Positions 18,588 to 26,789 of a DNA stretch of 64,000 nucleotides are shown piece after piece; position 1 is the first letter of the stretch; each line of letters starts with the position of its first letter. Position numbers and translations under genes: made by a program. Source of the DNA: Nostoc sp. UHCC 0702 (GTDB lineage Bacteria; Cyanobacteriota; Cyanobacteriia; Cyanobacteriales; Nostocaceae); assembly GCA_017164015.1 (NCBI GenBank), contig CP071065.1:1615409-1679408 (forward strand). Reading direction: 5' to 3'. The notes below the pieces were generated by a model. The model searched no databases. It was not told the origin of the DNA and saw only the letters and a list, made by a program, of their open reading frames with translations.

Positions 18588-18895
18588 AAATTTTCACTTG
18601 CTGTTTCTTGCTGTCCACATCAGCCATCATTAGCATAAGTTCTTCTTTTGGCGATCGCAGCTACCTGATCAAAAATAGGGTGATATGTCCAGATTATCTA
18701 GCTTCATCTCAAAATTGATTATCAAGGTTACACCACTCCAAAGTGTCAGTATTTCCTCTTCTGACAACTCCACAGCATCGACTTATTCTAATTGTGAGAG
18801 ATTTTGTCTGAGACTAAACCTTTTCGCGGCTTTACCTTTTCGGTATAAACTGCTAGTCTCAAAAATAACATCATCTAGTTAAGAGCGAAAATAAA

Positions 18896-19117
18896 ATGTT
18901 TCAAGAGAAAAATACAAACACTCAGCAGTCCCAGCAAGTACTTACTGCATCCAATTATGATGCAAATCAATTGGAATTGACAGATGAGGAATTACTTCAA
19001 GTTGTGGGAGGTGCGACCCTTCCACAAGTAGAAGCTCTACGCGCAAGATTGTTAGAATTGGGTATTGACGTGGAGGCAATAGAGCAATTTGTCAGGGATT
19101 TATTCGGCTGGAATTAG
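18896..19117 (+). CDS. Double-glycine-leader peptide precursor 1
   Basis: 73 residues. The N-terminal half ends in LELTDEELLQVVGG (GG at 38-39), close to the consensus LSxxELxxIxGG of leaders cleaved by C39-peptidase ABC exporters. The predicted mature part is 34 residues, starting ATLPQVEALRARLLELG. It forms one or two amphipathic helices, is net acidic, ends FGWN and has no cysteine. It resembles class II bacteriocin or signalling-peptide precursors; the absence of Cys argues against a lanthipeptide. No transporter or modifying enzyme is in the window except the upstream glycosyltransferase. A second such gene follows 77 bases later. Confidence 0.75.
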   Translation: MFQEKNTNTQQSQQVLTASNYDANQLELTDEELLQVVGGATLPQVEALRARLLELGIDVEAIEQFVRDLFGWN

Positions 19118-19194
19118 AGTAAAGTATGATACTCAACCCTTGACATCTGCAAAAGACAACAAATGCTCTATTAGCAAGGAAATTAGAGGTAAAA

Positions 19195-19374
19195 ATGCGT
19201 GAAATCAACGCCAAGCAGTCAAATCAAATCGACAACTTAGACCAACTGTCCGAAAGTGAACTAAGGGAAATAGTTGGTGGAACATTACAGGACGACCTGA
19301 ATGATTTTTTAGCTTTAATACCAGTTGCCGACATTAAAATTATATTTTTAGATTATTTATCTCAACCTGATTAA
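19195..19374 (+). CDS. Double-glycine-leader peptide precursor 2
   Basis: 59 residues; easily missed because of its length. AGAGG lies 6-7 bases before the ATG. The leader ends LDQLSESELREIVGG (GG at 28-29), a full match to LSxxELxxIxGG. The 30-residue predicted mature peptide starts TLQDDLNDFLALIPV and ends DYLSQPD. It is strongly acidic, hydrophobic in the middle, and lacks cysteine. Same strand and only 77 bases downstream of precursor 1, so probably co-transcribed. The two share the leader pattern but not the mature sequence, as in two-peptide bacteriocins or paired signals. Confidence 0.75.
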   Translation: MREINAKQSNQIDNLDQLSESELREIVGGTLQDDLNDFLALIPVADIKIIFLDYLSQPD

Positions 19375-19512
19375 GTTTTCGGCGTTGCTGAAATTTTAAT
19401 AACCATTAGACCAGTCAGCAGCCAACTTCCTCAACTTGGCTTGCTAGCTGGTTTAAATTTTTGACTGTACCTTTTGCTGTAGGCTTGAAATCACAAGGTC
19501 TACAGTAGAGTG

Positions 19513-19731
19513 ATGAAAATCAACAGGCACGGTCGCGCTAAAATCTTGACACAGGAAGAGATACAATTAGTTTTTGCTCAAGGATTTAATTGAGAGCGCG
19601 ATAAACCTGGGTTTGGCATGTGCTTGTTTAGTGCGTATCGTATCCGTGAAGCTTGCACTGTGTTGACTGAGGACATCTACACCCCACACCCTGTTTTCGG
19701 TCATGAGTTCCCTACTATATATATAGTGTGA
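19513..19731 (+). pseudogene. Truncated tyrosine recombinase/integrase with in-frame stop
   Basis: From ATG 19513 the frame reads MKINRHGRAKILTQEEIQLV FAQGFN, an in-frame TGA at 19591-19593, then ERDKPGFGMCLFSAYRIREA CTVLTEDIYT and a stop at 19729-19731. The pattern ILT-x-EEIQ-x3-F, RD-x3-F-x2-CL-x2-A-x-RI-x-EAC is the start of the catalytic domain of small cyanobacterial phage-type integrases, including the first catalytic Arg context. The rest of the domain (HxxR, Tyr) is missing. Evidence of a past mobile element beside the peptide genes. Confidence 0.75.
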
Positions 19732-19845
19732 AATTATTCTATTTTTTCTGGAACCAGAACTACTACAATTACTAATGATGCTAGATAATGGGAAAGCCTT
19801 GACATTTACTAGCGAATCTAGCCCAGAAAAAAAGAATTAATAGCT

Positions 19846-21633
19846 ATGCGAACTCACTATTGCGGCGAACTCCGAACAGAACATATTGGAGAAACTGTTA
19901 CCTTGTACGGATGGGTAGACCGTCGCCGCGATCATGGGGGCGTGATATTCTTAGATTTACGCGATCGCTCTGGCATTATCCAAATTGTCAGCGACCCGCA
20001 ACGCACCCCCGATTCCTACGAACAGGCAAACGCCCTCCGCAATGAATACGTCGTCGAAATCACTGGTAGGGTGACGCAACGCCCAGAAGAATCTCTCAAT
20101 CCCCGCATCCCCACGGGCGAAGTGGAAATCTACGCTGATAAAATTCAATTGCTCAACGCCGTTCGTAAGCAGTTACCTTTCCAAGTTTCCACCGCTGACA
20201 CTGAAAACGTGCGGGAAGACTTACGGCTGAGGTATCGTTATTTGGATTTGCGACGAGAACGCATGGCGCAGAATTTACAACTGCGTCACCAAGTGGTGAA
20301 AGCTGTGCGTCGCTACTTGGAAGACTTAGAAAATTTTATCGAAGTTGAAACCCCAATTCTTACCCGTTCCACTCCCGAAGGTGCTAGGGATTATATATTG
20401 CCCAGTCGCGTCAACGCTGGTGAATGGTTTGCCTTACCGCAATCACCGCAATTATTCAAACAATTGCTGATGGTATCAGGGTGCGATCGCTATTATCAAG
20501 TTGCCCGTTGCTTCCGCGATGAAGACTTACGCGCCGACAGACAACCAGAATTCACTCAGTTAGACATGGAAATGAGTTTCATGTCCCAAGAGGAAATCAT
20601 TGAACTGAATGAAAAGCTAGTATCTCATATCTTCAAAACCGTTAAAGGCATCGAATTACATTATCCCTTCCCCCGCCTCACCTACGCCGAAGCGATGGAA
20701 CGCTACGGTAGCGATAAACCAGATACCCGCTATGGTTTGGAACTAGTGAATGTCTCAGACATCTTAAAAGACTCTGGTTTCAAAGTCTTTCGAGAGGCTG
20801 TTGCCAATGGTGGTATAGTCAAAATTCTCCCCATTCCCAACGGTAATGATGTAATTTCTAACGTCAGGATTAAACCAGGCGGCGACATCTTCAAAGAAGC
20901 TAGTGAAGCTGGTGCCAAAGGTTTAGCTTACATCCGCGTCAGGGATGACGGTGAAATTGATACCATCGGTGCAATTAAAGACAACCTCAGCGAAGAACAA
21001 AAACAGGAAATATTGCGTCGCACAGGTGCAAAAGCCGGACATTTGTTACTATTTGGGGCTGGTGACGCAGCTACCGTTAATAAAACTTTAGACAGACTGC
21101 GGCAAGTTATTGCTAAAGAGTTTAAGTTAATTGACCCCGAAAAAATCAACTTGCTGTGGATTACAGATTTCCCCATGTTCGAGTGGAATGCCGGCGAAAA
21201 GCGCCTCGAAGCACTGCATCACCCATTTACAGCACCCCATCCTGACGATTTAAGCGATTTAAAAACAGCCCGCGCCCAAGCTTATGACTTGGTATTTAAC
21301 GGCTTTGAAGTTGGCGGTGGTAGTCTGCGGATTTATCAGCGAGAAATTCAAGAACAGGTGTTTGAAGCGATCGGTTTATCTCCTGAAGAAGCACAAAATA
21401 AATTTGGCTTTCTCTTGGAAGCATTTGAATATGGTACACCGCCACATGGTGGCATCGCCTATGGTTTAGATCGTTTAGTAATGTTGCTAGCTGGCGAAGA
21501 ATCAATTCGGGATGTCATTGCCTTTCCGAAGACACAACAAGCACGTTGTTTGTTGACAGATGCACCTTCAGGTGTAGATGTCAAGCAACTGAAAGAATTA
21601 CACGTTGCATCAACTTACAAACCAAAATCTTAA
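19846..21633 (+). CDS. aspS: Aspartyl-tRNA synthetase
   Basis: 595 residues, full bacterial length. Charges tRNA-Asp (or, in the non-discriminating form, also tRNA-Asn). The N-terminal OB-fold anticodon domain (about 1-105) starts [10 protein letters not shown] and has [15 protein letters not shown]. The class II core has motif 2 ([20 protein letters not shown]) and motif 3 ([20 protein letters not shown]). The bacterial GAD insertion lies between (about 285-420). The start fits the family exactly. Upstream lies the decayed integrase; a small GGCGGGC/GCCCGCC hairpin follows. Confidence 0.97.
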   Translation: MRTHYCGELRTEHIGETVTLYGWVDRRRDHGGVIFLDLRDRSGIIQIVSDPQRTPDSYEQANALRNEYVVEITGRVTQRPEESLNPRIPTGEVEIYADKIQLLNAVRKQLPFQVSTADTENVREDLRLRYRYLDLRRERMAQNLQLRHQVVKAVRRYLEDLENFIEVETPILTRSTPEGARDYILPSRVNAGEWFALPQSPQLFKQLLMVSGCDRYYQVARCFRDEDLRADRQPEFTQLDMEMSFMSQEEIIELNEKLVSHIFKTVKGIELHYPFPRLTYAEAMERYGSDKPDTRYGLELVNVSDILKDSGFKVFREAVANGGIVKILPIPNGNDVISNVRIKPGGDIFKEASEAGAKGLAYIRVRDDGEIDTIGAIKDNLSEEQKQEILRRTGAKAGHLLLFGAGDAATVNKTLDRLRQVIAKEFKLIDPEKINLLWITDFPMFEWNAGEKRLEALHHPFTAPHPDDLSDLKTARAQAYDLVFNGFEVGGGSLRIYQREIQEQVFEAIGLSPEEAQNKFGFLLEAFEYGTPPHGGIAYGLDRLVMLLAGEESIRDVIAFPKTQQARCLLTDAPSGVDVKQLKELHVASTYKPKS

Positions 21634-21662
21634 TCATCAGCTAAGTCCAACAAATCAATATT

Positions 21663-21681
21663 GGCGGGCATCTTGCCCGCC
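21663..21681. terminator. Hairpin after aspS (palindromic repeat type)
   Basis: Perfect 7-bp stem GGCGGGC / GCCCGCC with loop ATCTT, 30 bases after the aspS stop. There is no U-tract, so it may be a dispersed palindrome rather than a true terminator; a related, longer one lies at 49947-50009. Confidence 0.4.
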
Positions 21682-21987
21682 CCACAATAAAATTTATTGC
21701 TTCATTTTAGCTGTGTCACGCTACTAGTTCTATTAGACCTAAGTAAGTCGGTGAGAATAAACAGAGCTATGTTACGAAACGTAAATATGCCTGAAACCCT
21801 TACAACTGACCCTTACGGGTTCGCCAGTCGCTCATGGGGGGAACCCCCAAGACCGCGCTGGCTCACAACTGACAACTGACAACTGACAACTGACAACTGA
21901 CGACCTTTACCAGTTAGCTTTATTTGCACCGACCTACTTAAATAAACACAATCTAAAATCTAAAATCCAAAATGGTATAAGGTTTTT
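21682..21987. other. Intergenic repeat region
   Basis: Contains a CGGGTTCGCCAGTCGCTCAT-type dispersed stretch (about 21813-21860), a CAACTGA heptamer array (21865-21900) and an AATCTAAAATCC repeat (21950-21973). No gene seen. Confidence 0.6.
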
Positions 21988-22740
21988 ATGAATGAACCCA
22001 TAACCTTAACAGAAGATTTGTTACCAGATGTGAGTCATCTGGTGACAGAAGATGATGAACCAGTGGATAATCTACCGTCAGAAAAACAACAACGCCTACT
22101 CACAGAAACGCTTTATAGTTCTTGGAACGGCCCAAGTAACGCCCAAGGATTTCTAGTGGCTGCTAATGTGGGATTATTTTATAGCAGCAAGCAACCGTCC
22201 ATTGTGCCAGATGTATTTTTGAGCCTAGATGTACAGATAGCTGATGACTGGTGGGAAAAAAGACATCGCTCTTATTTCTTTTGGGAGTTTGGCAAACCGC
22301 CAGAGGTAGTAATTGAAATTGTCTCCAATCGAAAAGGCAATGAAACAGGCAGTAAAATACTAGATTATGCCCGGATGCGGATAATGTATTACGTTATCTT
22401 TGATCCAACTCAGCAGCTTGGCGGTGAAGTTCTACAGATTTACGAGTTGCGCGGACGGCAATATGTACTTATTAATAGTCAATGGTTGACAGAAGTTGAA
22501 TTAGGTTTATGTTTGTGGGAAGGCGTATATGAAGGTAAGCGAGATGTTTGGCTGCGGTGGTGTGACGCTGAAGGTAATGTAATTGCCACTGGTGCTGAAC
22601 GAGCCGAACAAGAACGCACGCGAGCCGAACAAGAACGCACACGAGCCGAACAAGAGCGAGAAGCTAAAGAAACTGCCCTGCAACGGGCTGAACGCTTAAC
22701 AGCACAGCTACGAGCATTGGGTGTTGAGCCTGAAGCGTGA
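21988..22740 (+). CDS. Uma2-family (DUF820) PD-(D/E)XK endonuclease-like protein
   Basis: 250 residues. The nuclease-like core (about 30-190) has the family elements PSIVPDVFLSLD, PPEVVIEIVSNRKGNE and an ILDYARMRIMYYVIFDP segment; the Asp, the E-x-V and the K/N match the PD-(D/E)XK arrangement. The C-terminus (about 205-240) is a charged coiled coil made of tandem RAEQERT heptads. Uma2 genes are greatly expanded in Nostocales, and their role is not established. Downstream is a perfect hairpin. Confidence 0.85.
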   Translation: MNEPITLTEDLLPDVSHLVTEDDEPVDNLPSEKQQRLLTETLYSSWNGPSNAQGFLVAANVGLFYSSKQPSIVPDVFLSLDVQIADDWWEKRHRSYFFWEFGKPPEVVIEIVSNRKGNETGSKILDYARMRIMYYVIFDPTQQLGGEVLQIYELRGRQYVLINSQWLTEVELGLCLWEGVYEGKRDVWLRWCDAEGNVIATGAERAEQERTRAEQERTRAEQEREAKETALQRAERLTAQLRALGVEPEA

Positions 22741-22750
22741 GAGAAGTCTT

Positions 22751-22780
22751 TCCTGTAAAAATTCGGCAATTTTTACAGGA
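22751..22780. terminator. Perfect terminator-like hairpin
   Basis: A 13-bp perfect stem, TCCTGTAAAAATT / AATTTTTACAGGA, with loop CGGC, lies 10 bases after the Uma2 stop. Its inner A/T run could act like a U-tract. Confidence 0.55.
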
Positions 22781-22864
22781 AAACAACCAATTAGAAAGTT
22801 TAGTTGGGAATGGATCACGGATTTGATGATGGAAAAAGCTTTTTTTGATTTGGTTTAGAACTAG

Positions 22865-23098
22865 CTAGGAAAAATTTACACTGCCTACTAATATCGCTAA
22901 AACAATTGCAAATATTCCAGCAAGAGAAAACTTTTTCTTTTGTTGTACTTGTTGTTGTAACTTTTATGCCAGGTTCTCTAATATCTGTAAAAGCACTTTG
23001 TCATTTATTTTGTGACAGTTCCAGGTGCGGAATGTGGGTTATAAAATCCAGCTTTTTATTTTCGAGTGTTTCTTGAATCCGTAGCAACAAGTTTTAAT
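22865..23098 (-). pseudogene. Decayed frame with one membrane segment
   Basis: In minus-strand frames one reads IQETLENKKLDFITHIPHLE, then after a shift KVLLQILENLA, a stop, and KLQQQVQQKKKFSLAGIFA followed by IVLAILVGSVNFS and a stop. This looks like a small protein with a coiled coil and a C-terminal membrane helix, broken by frame changes. No family recognised. The rest of the 22741-23117 gap is empty. Confidence 0.35.
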
Positions 23099-23117
23099 AC
23101 TATTGACTATTGACTTT

Positions 23118-23405
23118 TCATGAATGATCCAGTCCGGATCTTTTTCTGGCGTAGTATTTGTCTCGTTCATGTCGGTTTACCCACCAAATTCGGCATACTT
23201 CGCAGAAATCTGCGTCAAATCCAGGAATTTTAGTGTGTTCGCATGGTTGTTTGGCTATACCGCCTGATTCAGAAATCCAGACTAATTCCTGAGTTGGCTT
23301 ACTCTGAGTCTTCAAGATACTCGTCGCTATTTGAGTCTGTTCCGTCGTTGTCATCTTCTGTGTTTCCGACATAGTGCTGTTGGTTATCGTTGCTTGGGTC
23401 AACAT
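23118..23405 (-). CDS. Small Cys/His-containing hypothetical protein
   Basis: 95 residues from ATG 23405; ATG 23372 would give 84. The N-terminus is Thr/Gln-rich. The C-terminal half, PCEHTKIPGFDADFCEVCRI plus a basic tail, has three Cys and His in a C-x2-H / C-x2-C arrangement, suggesting a small zinc site. No family recognised. Its upstream region is taken over by a MITE-like element. Confidence 0.5.
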   Translation of the reverse strand: MLTQATITNSTMSETQKMTTTEQTQIATSILKTQSKPTQELVWISESGGIAKQPCEHTKIPGFDADFCEVCRIWWVNRHERDKYYARKRSGLDHS

Positions 23406-23434
23406 CTACCACCCAACTATAGCAGTCCTAAATC

Positions 23435-23597
23435 ATATCAAGTTCGGCTAATTACTTACGATATAGTCGGTTTGCTTGGTAATAGGTAATGGGTAATGGG
23501 TAATGGGTAATAGGTAATACTCAAAACCAATTACCAATTACCAATTACCAATTACCGACCTCCACAGATATCATAAGTGTTTAAACGGACATGATAT
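23435..23597. mobile_element. MITE-like element, family A copy 1
   Basis: 163 bp. Starts ATATCAAGTTCGGCTAATTA and ends TTTAAACGGACATGATAT, forming imperfect terminal inverted repeats of about 28 bp. The centre is a run of GGTAATG / AATTACC heptamers that themselves face each other as an inverted array. Two further copies are at 27021-27176 and 39512-39695; they differ mainly in heptamer number. TA at both ends is compatible with TA target duplication. Confidence 0.75.
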
Positions 23598-23612
23598 CAT
23601 TCGTGAGAAACA

Positions 23613-23645
23613 AGATCCTCGACTTATAAAAGAAGTCGGGGATCT
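23613..23645. repeat. Dispersed palindrome, copy 1
   Basis: A near-perfect hairpin beginning AGATCCTCGACTT and ending AAGTCGGGGATCT. Other copies lie at 35715-35748, 36633-36665 and 50095-50127. Homology among copies extends about 30 bp past one side (TTGCAATTTTCATAAATCA type). Confidence 0.8.
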
Positions 23646-23735
23646 GAAGCTTTCAATTACACAAATCAAATAGGATTGTAATCAGTATAGTTTGGATCGC
23701 GGATGTTGATAATTATTGTTATCTTTGAAGAGATT

Positions 23736-24275
23736 TTATAGCTTTTCAAGGCACTTACTTAAGTGTGGATACAAAGCAAGAATTAGTCCACAATGATTGC
23801 ATTTAGTTAATAGAGTAAAGCAAAGGTTTATTTTTAGTAAAGATAACGCACAAGAACGGAGTTTGGTCTGGAAAAAGCCTTTGAGGATGATTCGTTGGAG
23901 TGAAGGTTTTTTCACTAACCTGATGGCTTTGGTGACATCTAGCCACTGGCGTTGTCTTTTACCAGCTTCGGGATATTCTTCACAAACCATTTCTACTGGC
24001 ATTAAATACATCTGAACCTGGTAGATTTTACCTCGTTTACGATACTTGTAAGAACCTAGTTTATTGAAATTTACCTGCCCAATTATTCCAGCTTCTTCCC
24101 AAGCTTCTTTGGCTGCGGAATCAGCCGCACTCATGCCATTAACAATGCCACCTTTGGGAATTACCCAGTTTTGGCGATCGCGGGTTGTAATCAGCAATAT
24201 TTCAATTTTTCCGTTGTTCACTCTATAAGGAATTACCCCGGATTGCTTAAAAGCTTTGCTGACTTTTCGACTCAT
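23736..24275 (-). CDS. Nudix hydrolase (DIPP/MutT-like)
   Basis: 179 residues. Residues 1-130 are a Nudix domain: SGVIPYR, then PKGGIVNGMSAADSAAKEAW EEAG. The box has the essential AKEAWEEAG helix, but the usual first Glu (G-x5-E) is Met. Likely acts on a nucleoside diphosphate derivative or polyphosphate-type substrate. The last 45 residues are Cys-rich and hydrophobic (CALSLL, NLCFTLLTKCNHCG) and do not look like part of the fold; they may come from a frameshift into non-coding sequence or be a lineage-specific tail. Confidence 0.8.
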   Translation of the reverse strand: MSRKVSKAFKQSGVIPYRVNNGKIEILLITTRDRQNWVIPKGGIVNGMSAADSAAKEAWEEAGIIGQVNFNKLGSYKYRKRGKIYQVQMYLMPVEMVCEEYPEAGKRQRQWLDVTKAIRLVKKPSLQRIILKGFFQTKLRSCALSLLKINLCFTLLTKCNHCGLILALYPHLSKCLEKL

Positions 24276-24439
24276 GGGATTTAGATCCTTTGTAATTCAG
24301 CCTTTGTATACTATTTTTTATCCAGAAAATGGGTTGCTGCTACCGGATAGATTTTGATTAAGAAATGTTTTGGCTGTTGAATATTCTTGCATAATCTCAA
24401 AGAAGATTTATCAGTCCAAATGCGGATGGGGGGATGGGG

Positions 24440-24497
24440 TGAATGACTATTAACTAATGACTATTGACTATTGACTATTGACTATTGACTATTGACT
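24440..24497. repeat. STRR heptamer array (GACTATT)
   Basis: Seven or eight GACTATT-type units directly abut the end of the TetR-recombinase gene. Confidence 0.8.
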
Positions 24498-25725
24498 ATG
24501 CCGGCTTGTGATCTAAACGAGTTGCTTGTTCTAGTGCTGCTTTTTCTCTGGCTCTTTTGGCGTAAGGTTGTAATTGAGTGCGATCGCAACCTGTCAAAAT
24601 ACTCAGGTTTTCTAAGCTCATACCTCTCATTAACATTTCTACACACCAGGTGTGTTGTGCTTGGGCGATGGCTGGTGGTTGTCCTTGAGGAGTTAATAGT
24701 CCCTCAGTCCAAGCTTCCCAATGCCTGCTAAGTTCTAATTCTGAGATTGGTTTACCTGCTTCGTCAATAAACATGGCAGTATTACTATCTTTACGACTTT
24801 TGAGCCATTTGATTAAAGGATTATTGGTGTAAGAACCATAGCGTTTGCCCAAAATCCACTGATTCACTGGTACTTGGCGCACAAGCCCCGGAGTTGTAAT
24901 TTGCAGAAAATGCCCCTGAGTATCGTAAATCTGATGTGATAGCTGCAAGTCAATTATTTCTGTAGGAGATAACCCTGCACTAAACAACACATATGCCAAT
25001 GCATAATCTTGTACACCCAACCTCCTGGCTTGTCTAAGAATTTCGTGAACTAAACCAGCAGGCAAATCAGCTACTTCTTTGGTAATCACATTTCCTGGTA
25101 AAGTGGCTGTTGTTGATTGCGGTGAAGGTGACATGGCTCCATGCAAAAACAACTCCACTAAATTTTCCAGAAAATCATCCCGATTTTCCCACAGTTCATG
25201 AAATTCACTCGTGAATTCAATCACGGCATATCCCAGGATCATCCCATTCAGCAAACTAGCTAATTTTTCTGCTGGTAGATAGGTGTTTAAGTCTCCCTGT
25301 TGAATTACAGTAACTAAGTACTGTGCGACGTAGCGATTAGCCTCCGTTAATCCTCTACCCAAGGCGCGGCGACTTTCTGCTGGGTATTGATCAGCTTCAC
25401 CCACCACAGACCGTACAAATTCTGGTACTCTTTCTAATGCTTGTAAAGTATCACTTGCATAATCTTTCAGCGCTTGGTAAACATTCCCAGGAGGAGTAGC
25501 CCGTCGGATCAGCGACTCACCCAAATTTTTGAAAGCTGCGGATTCTTCTAACACTGCCAAAAGCAATCCATGTTTATTACCAAAATTTCGGAATAGGGTC
25601 ACTTCATTAACTTCTGCTTTTTCAGCAATTTGGCGGGTTGTAGTACCACTGACTCCTTGAGCAGTAAATAACTCAAGTGCTGATTGAATCAGACGTTGAC
25701 GAGCTGAAATAGGTTGCAAAGACAT
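24496..25725 (-). CDS. TetR-type regulator fused to a tyrosine-recombinase-like domain
   Basis: 409 residues; ordinary TetR proteins have about 200. Residues about 8-55 are the TetR HTH (RQLIQSALELFTAQGVSGTT, TRQIAEKAEVNEVTLFRNFG). Residues 60-200 are the helical ligand and dimer domain. Residues about 225-400 resemble a phage-integrase catalytic domain: YALAYVLFSAGLSPTEIIDL, a basic KRYGSYTNNP block, and AQHTWCVEMLMRGMSLENLS, which aligns with the H-x2-(F/W)...L...G region of tyrosine recombinases; a conserved nucleophilic Tyr is not evident, so it is probably not catalytic. Divergent from the desaturase gene, with two matching operators at 25733-25751 and 25780-25798. Likely an autoregulating repressor of the desaturase. 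Confidence 0.82.
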   Translation of the reverse strand: MSLQPISARQRLIQSALELFTAQGVSGTTTRQIAEKAEVNEVTLFRNFGNKHGLLLAVLEESAAFKNLGESLIRRATPPGNVYQALKDYASDTLQALERVPEFVRSVVGEADQYPAESRRALGRGLTEANRYVAQYLVTVIQQGDLNTYLPAEKLASLLNGMILGYAVIEFTSEFHELWENRDDFLENLVELFLHGAMSPSPQSTTATLPGNVITKEVADLPAGLVHEILRQARRLGVQDYALAYVLFSAGLSPTEIIDLQLSHQIYDTQGHFLQITTPGLVRQVPVNQWILGKRYGSYTNNPLIKWLKSRKDSNTAMFIDEAGKPISELELSRHWEAWTEGLLTPQGQPPAIAQAQHTWCVEMLMRGMSLENLSILTGCDRTQLQPYAKRAREKAALEQATRLDHKPA

Positions 25726-25732
25726 AAAGATA

Positions 25733-25751
25733 ATGCAAGTGTTACTTGCAT
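25733..25751. promoter_or_regulatory. Operator 1 of TetR-type regulator
   Basis: Perfect dyad ATGCAAGT-GTT-ACTTGCAT, 8 bases from the regulator's start codon and overlapping the -35 of the desaturase promoter. Confidence 0.7.
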
Positions 25752-25774
25752 ATAAATCAGATAATTGTTAGAAT
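25746..25774 (+). promoter_or_regulatory. Promoter of the desaturase gene
   Basis: TTGCAT (25746-25751) and TAGAAT (25769-25774) are separated by 17 bp, matching sigma70-type spacing. The -35 lies in operator 1, and operator 2 falls over the expected start site. Confidence 0.5.
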
Positions 25775-25779
25775 CTCCA

Positions 25780-25798
25780 ATGTAAGTGATACTTGCTC
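25780..25798. promoter_or_regulatory. Operator 2 of TetR-type regulator
   Basis: ATGTAAGT-GAT-ACTTGCTC has the same AAGT-N3-ACTT core as operator 1 and lies 47 bp from it, centre to centre. Confidence 0.6.
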
Positions 25799-25899
25799 TT
25801 TTTTACTGTAACGAACTGCTGTGCAAAGTGCATCAATGCCTGGTGTGGTTCCGCCCAAGAACAAGCAAATCGCTTCAACATCCGTCAACAGGAGTTTTT

Positions 25900-26757
25900 A
25901 TGACCGCAAAACTTTCGGCGATTGCTTCTGAGAGAGGAAATTCTCCTCGGCTCAGTTGGACAAATGTGGCTTTTTTTGCTACATTTCATGTCTTAGTTCT
26001 CCTGGCTCCTTGGTTTTTTTCCTGGTCAGCATTGGGTTTGCTGCTATTTCTCCATTGGTTATTCGGCAGCATTGGTATTTGCCTGGGATATCACCGACTG
26101 CTGAGCCATAAAAGTTTCCAGGTACCCAAGTGGTTAGAATATGCGATCGCCTTAATTGGAGCGCTTGCTCTCCAAGGCGGGCCAATTTTTTGGATTGGTG
26201 GACACCGCCAGCATCATGCCCACACGGAAGATATCAATTTAGACCCTTACTCTGCCCAGCGCGGGTTTTGGTGGAGCCATATGCTCTGGATTTTCTACCC
26301 ACGTGCGGAATTTTTTGATTATGAAATTTATCAAAAATATGCGCCTGACCTAGCACGACAACCATATTATCGCTGGCTGGATCGCTACTTTATATTGTTG
26401 CAAATTCCTCTGGGACTGCTGCTGTATGTTTTAGGGGGTTGGTCTTTCGTGATTTATGGCATATTTGTCAGGTCAGTTTTGCTTTGGCATTCGACTTGGT
26501 TCGTCAATTCAGCATCACACCTATGGGGTTATCGTACCTTTGATGCCGATGATGGAGCGCGGAATCTCTGGTGGGTATCTCTTTTAACCTATGGCGAAGG
26601 ATGGCACAACAACCATCATACTTATCCACACATGGCAAAATCTGGGTTGCGTTGGTGGGAGATTGACGTAACTTGGTGGAGTATTCAAGTTTTGAAGATT
26701 TTGGGTTTAGCGAAAAAAGTCGTATTACCTCCGTCGCAACGTGTAACTGAAGGATGA
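25900..26757 (+). CDS. Acyl-lipid delta-9-type fatty acid desaturase
   Basis: 285 residues from ATG 25900, chosen because CAGGAG lies 7 bases upstream; an in-frame GTG at 25786 would start inside operator 2. Integral membrane di-iron enzyme that introduces a cis double bond in acyl chains. The three histidine boxes are H65-x4-H70 (HRLLSH), H102-x2-H105-H106 (HRQHH) and H236-x2-H239-H240 (HNNHH). Four membrane segments lie at about 25-62, 82-98 and 165-195. This is the DesC/delta-9 pattern. Probably regulated by the divergent TetR fusion protein, perhaps in response to acyl-chain status, as known for DesT and FabR in other bacteria. Confidence 0.9.
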   Translation: MTAKLSAIASERGNSPRLSWTNVAFFATFHVLVLLAPWFFSWSALGLLLFLHWLFGSIGICLGYHRLLSHKSFQVPKWLEYAIALIGALALQGGPIFWIGGHRQHHAHTEDINLDPYSAQRGFWWSHMLWIFYPRAEFFDYEIYQKYAPDLARQPYYRWLDRYFILLQIPLGLLLYVLGGWSFVIYGIFVRSVLLWHSTWFVNSASHLWGYRTFDADDGARNLWWVSLLTYGEGWHNNHHTYPHMAKSGLRWWEIDVTWWSIQVLKILGLAKKVVLPPSQRVTEG

Positions 26758-26789
26758 TAGGTTATTGTTTGCGTAAGTTTTGAAAAATC

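Noticed and set aside
24492..24731. Plus-strand 79-residue frame
   Set aside because: Antisense to the well-supported TetR fusion gene.
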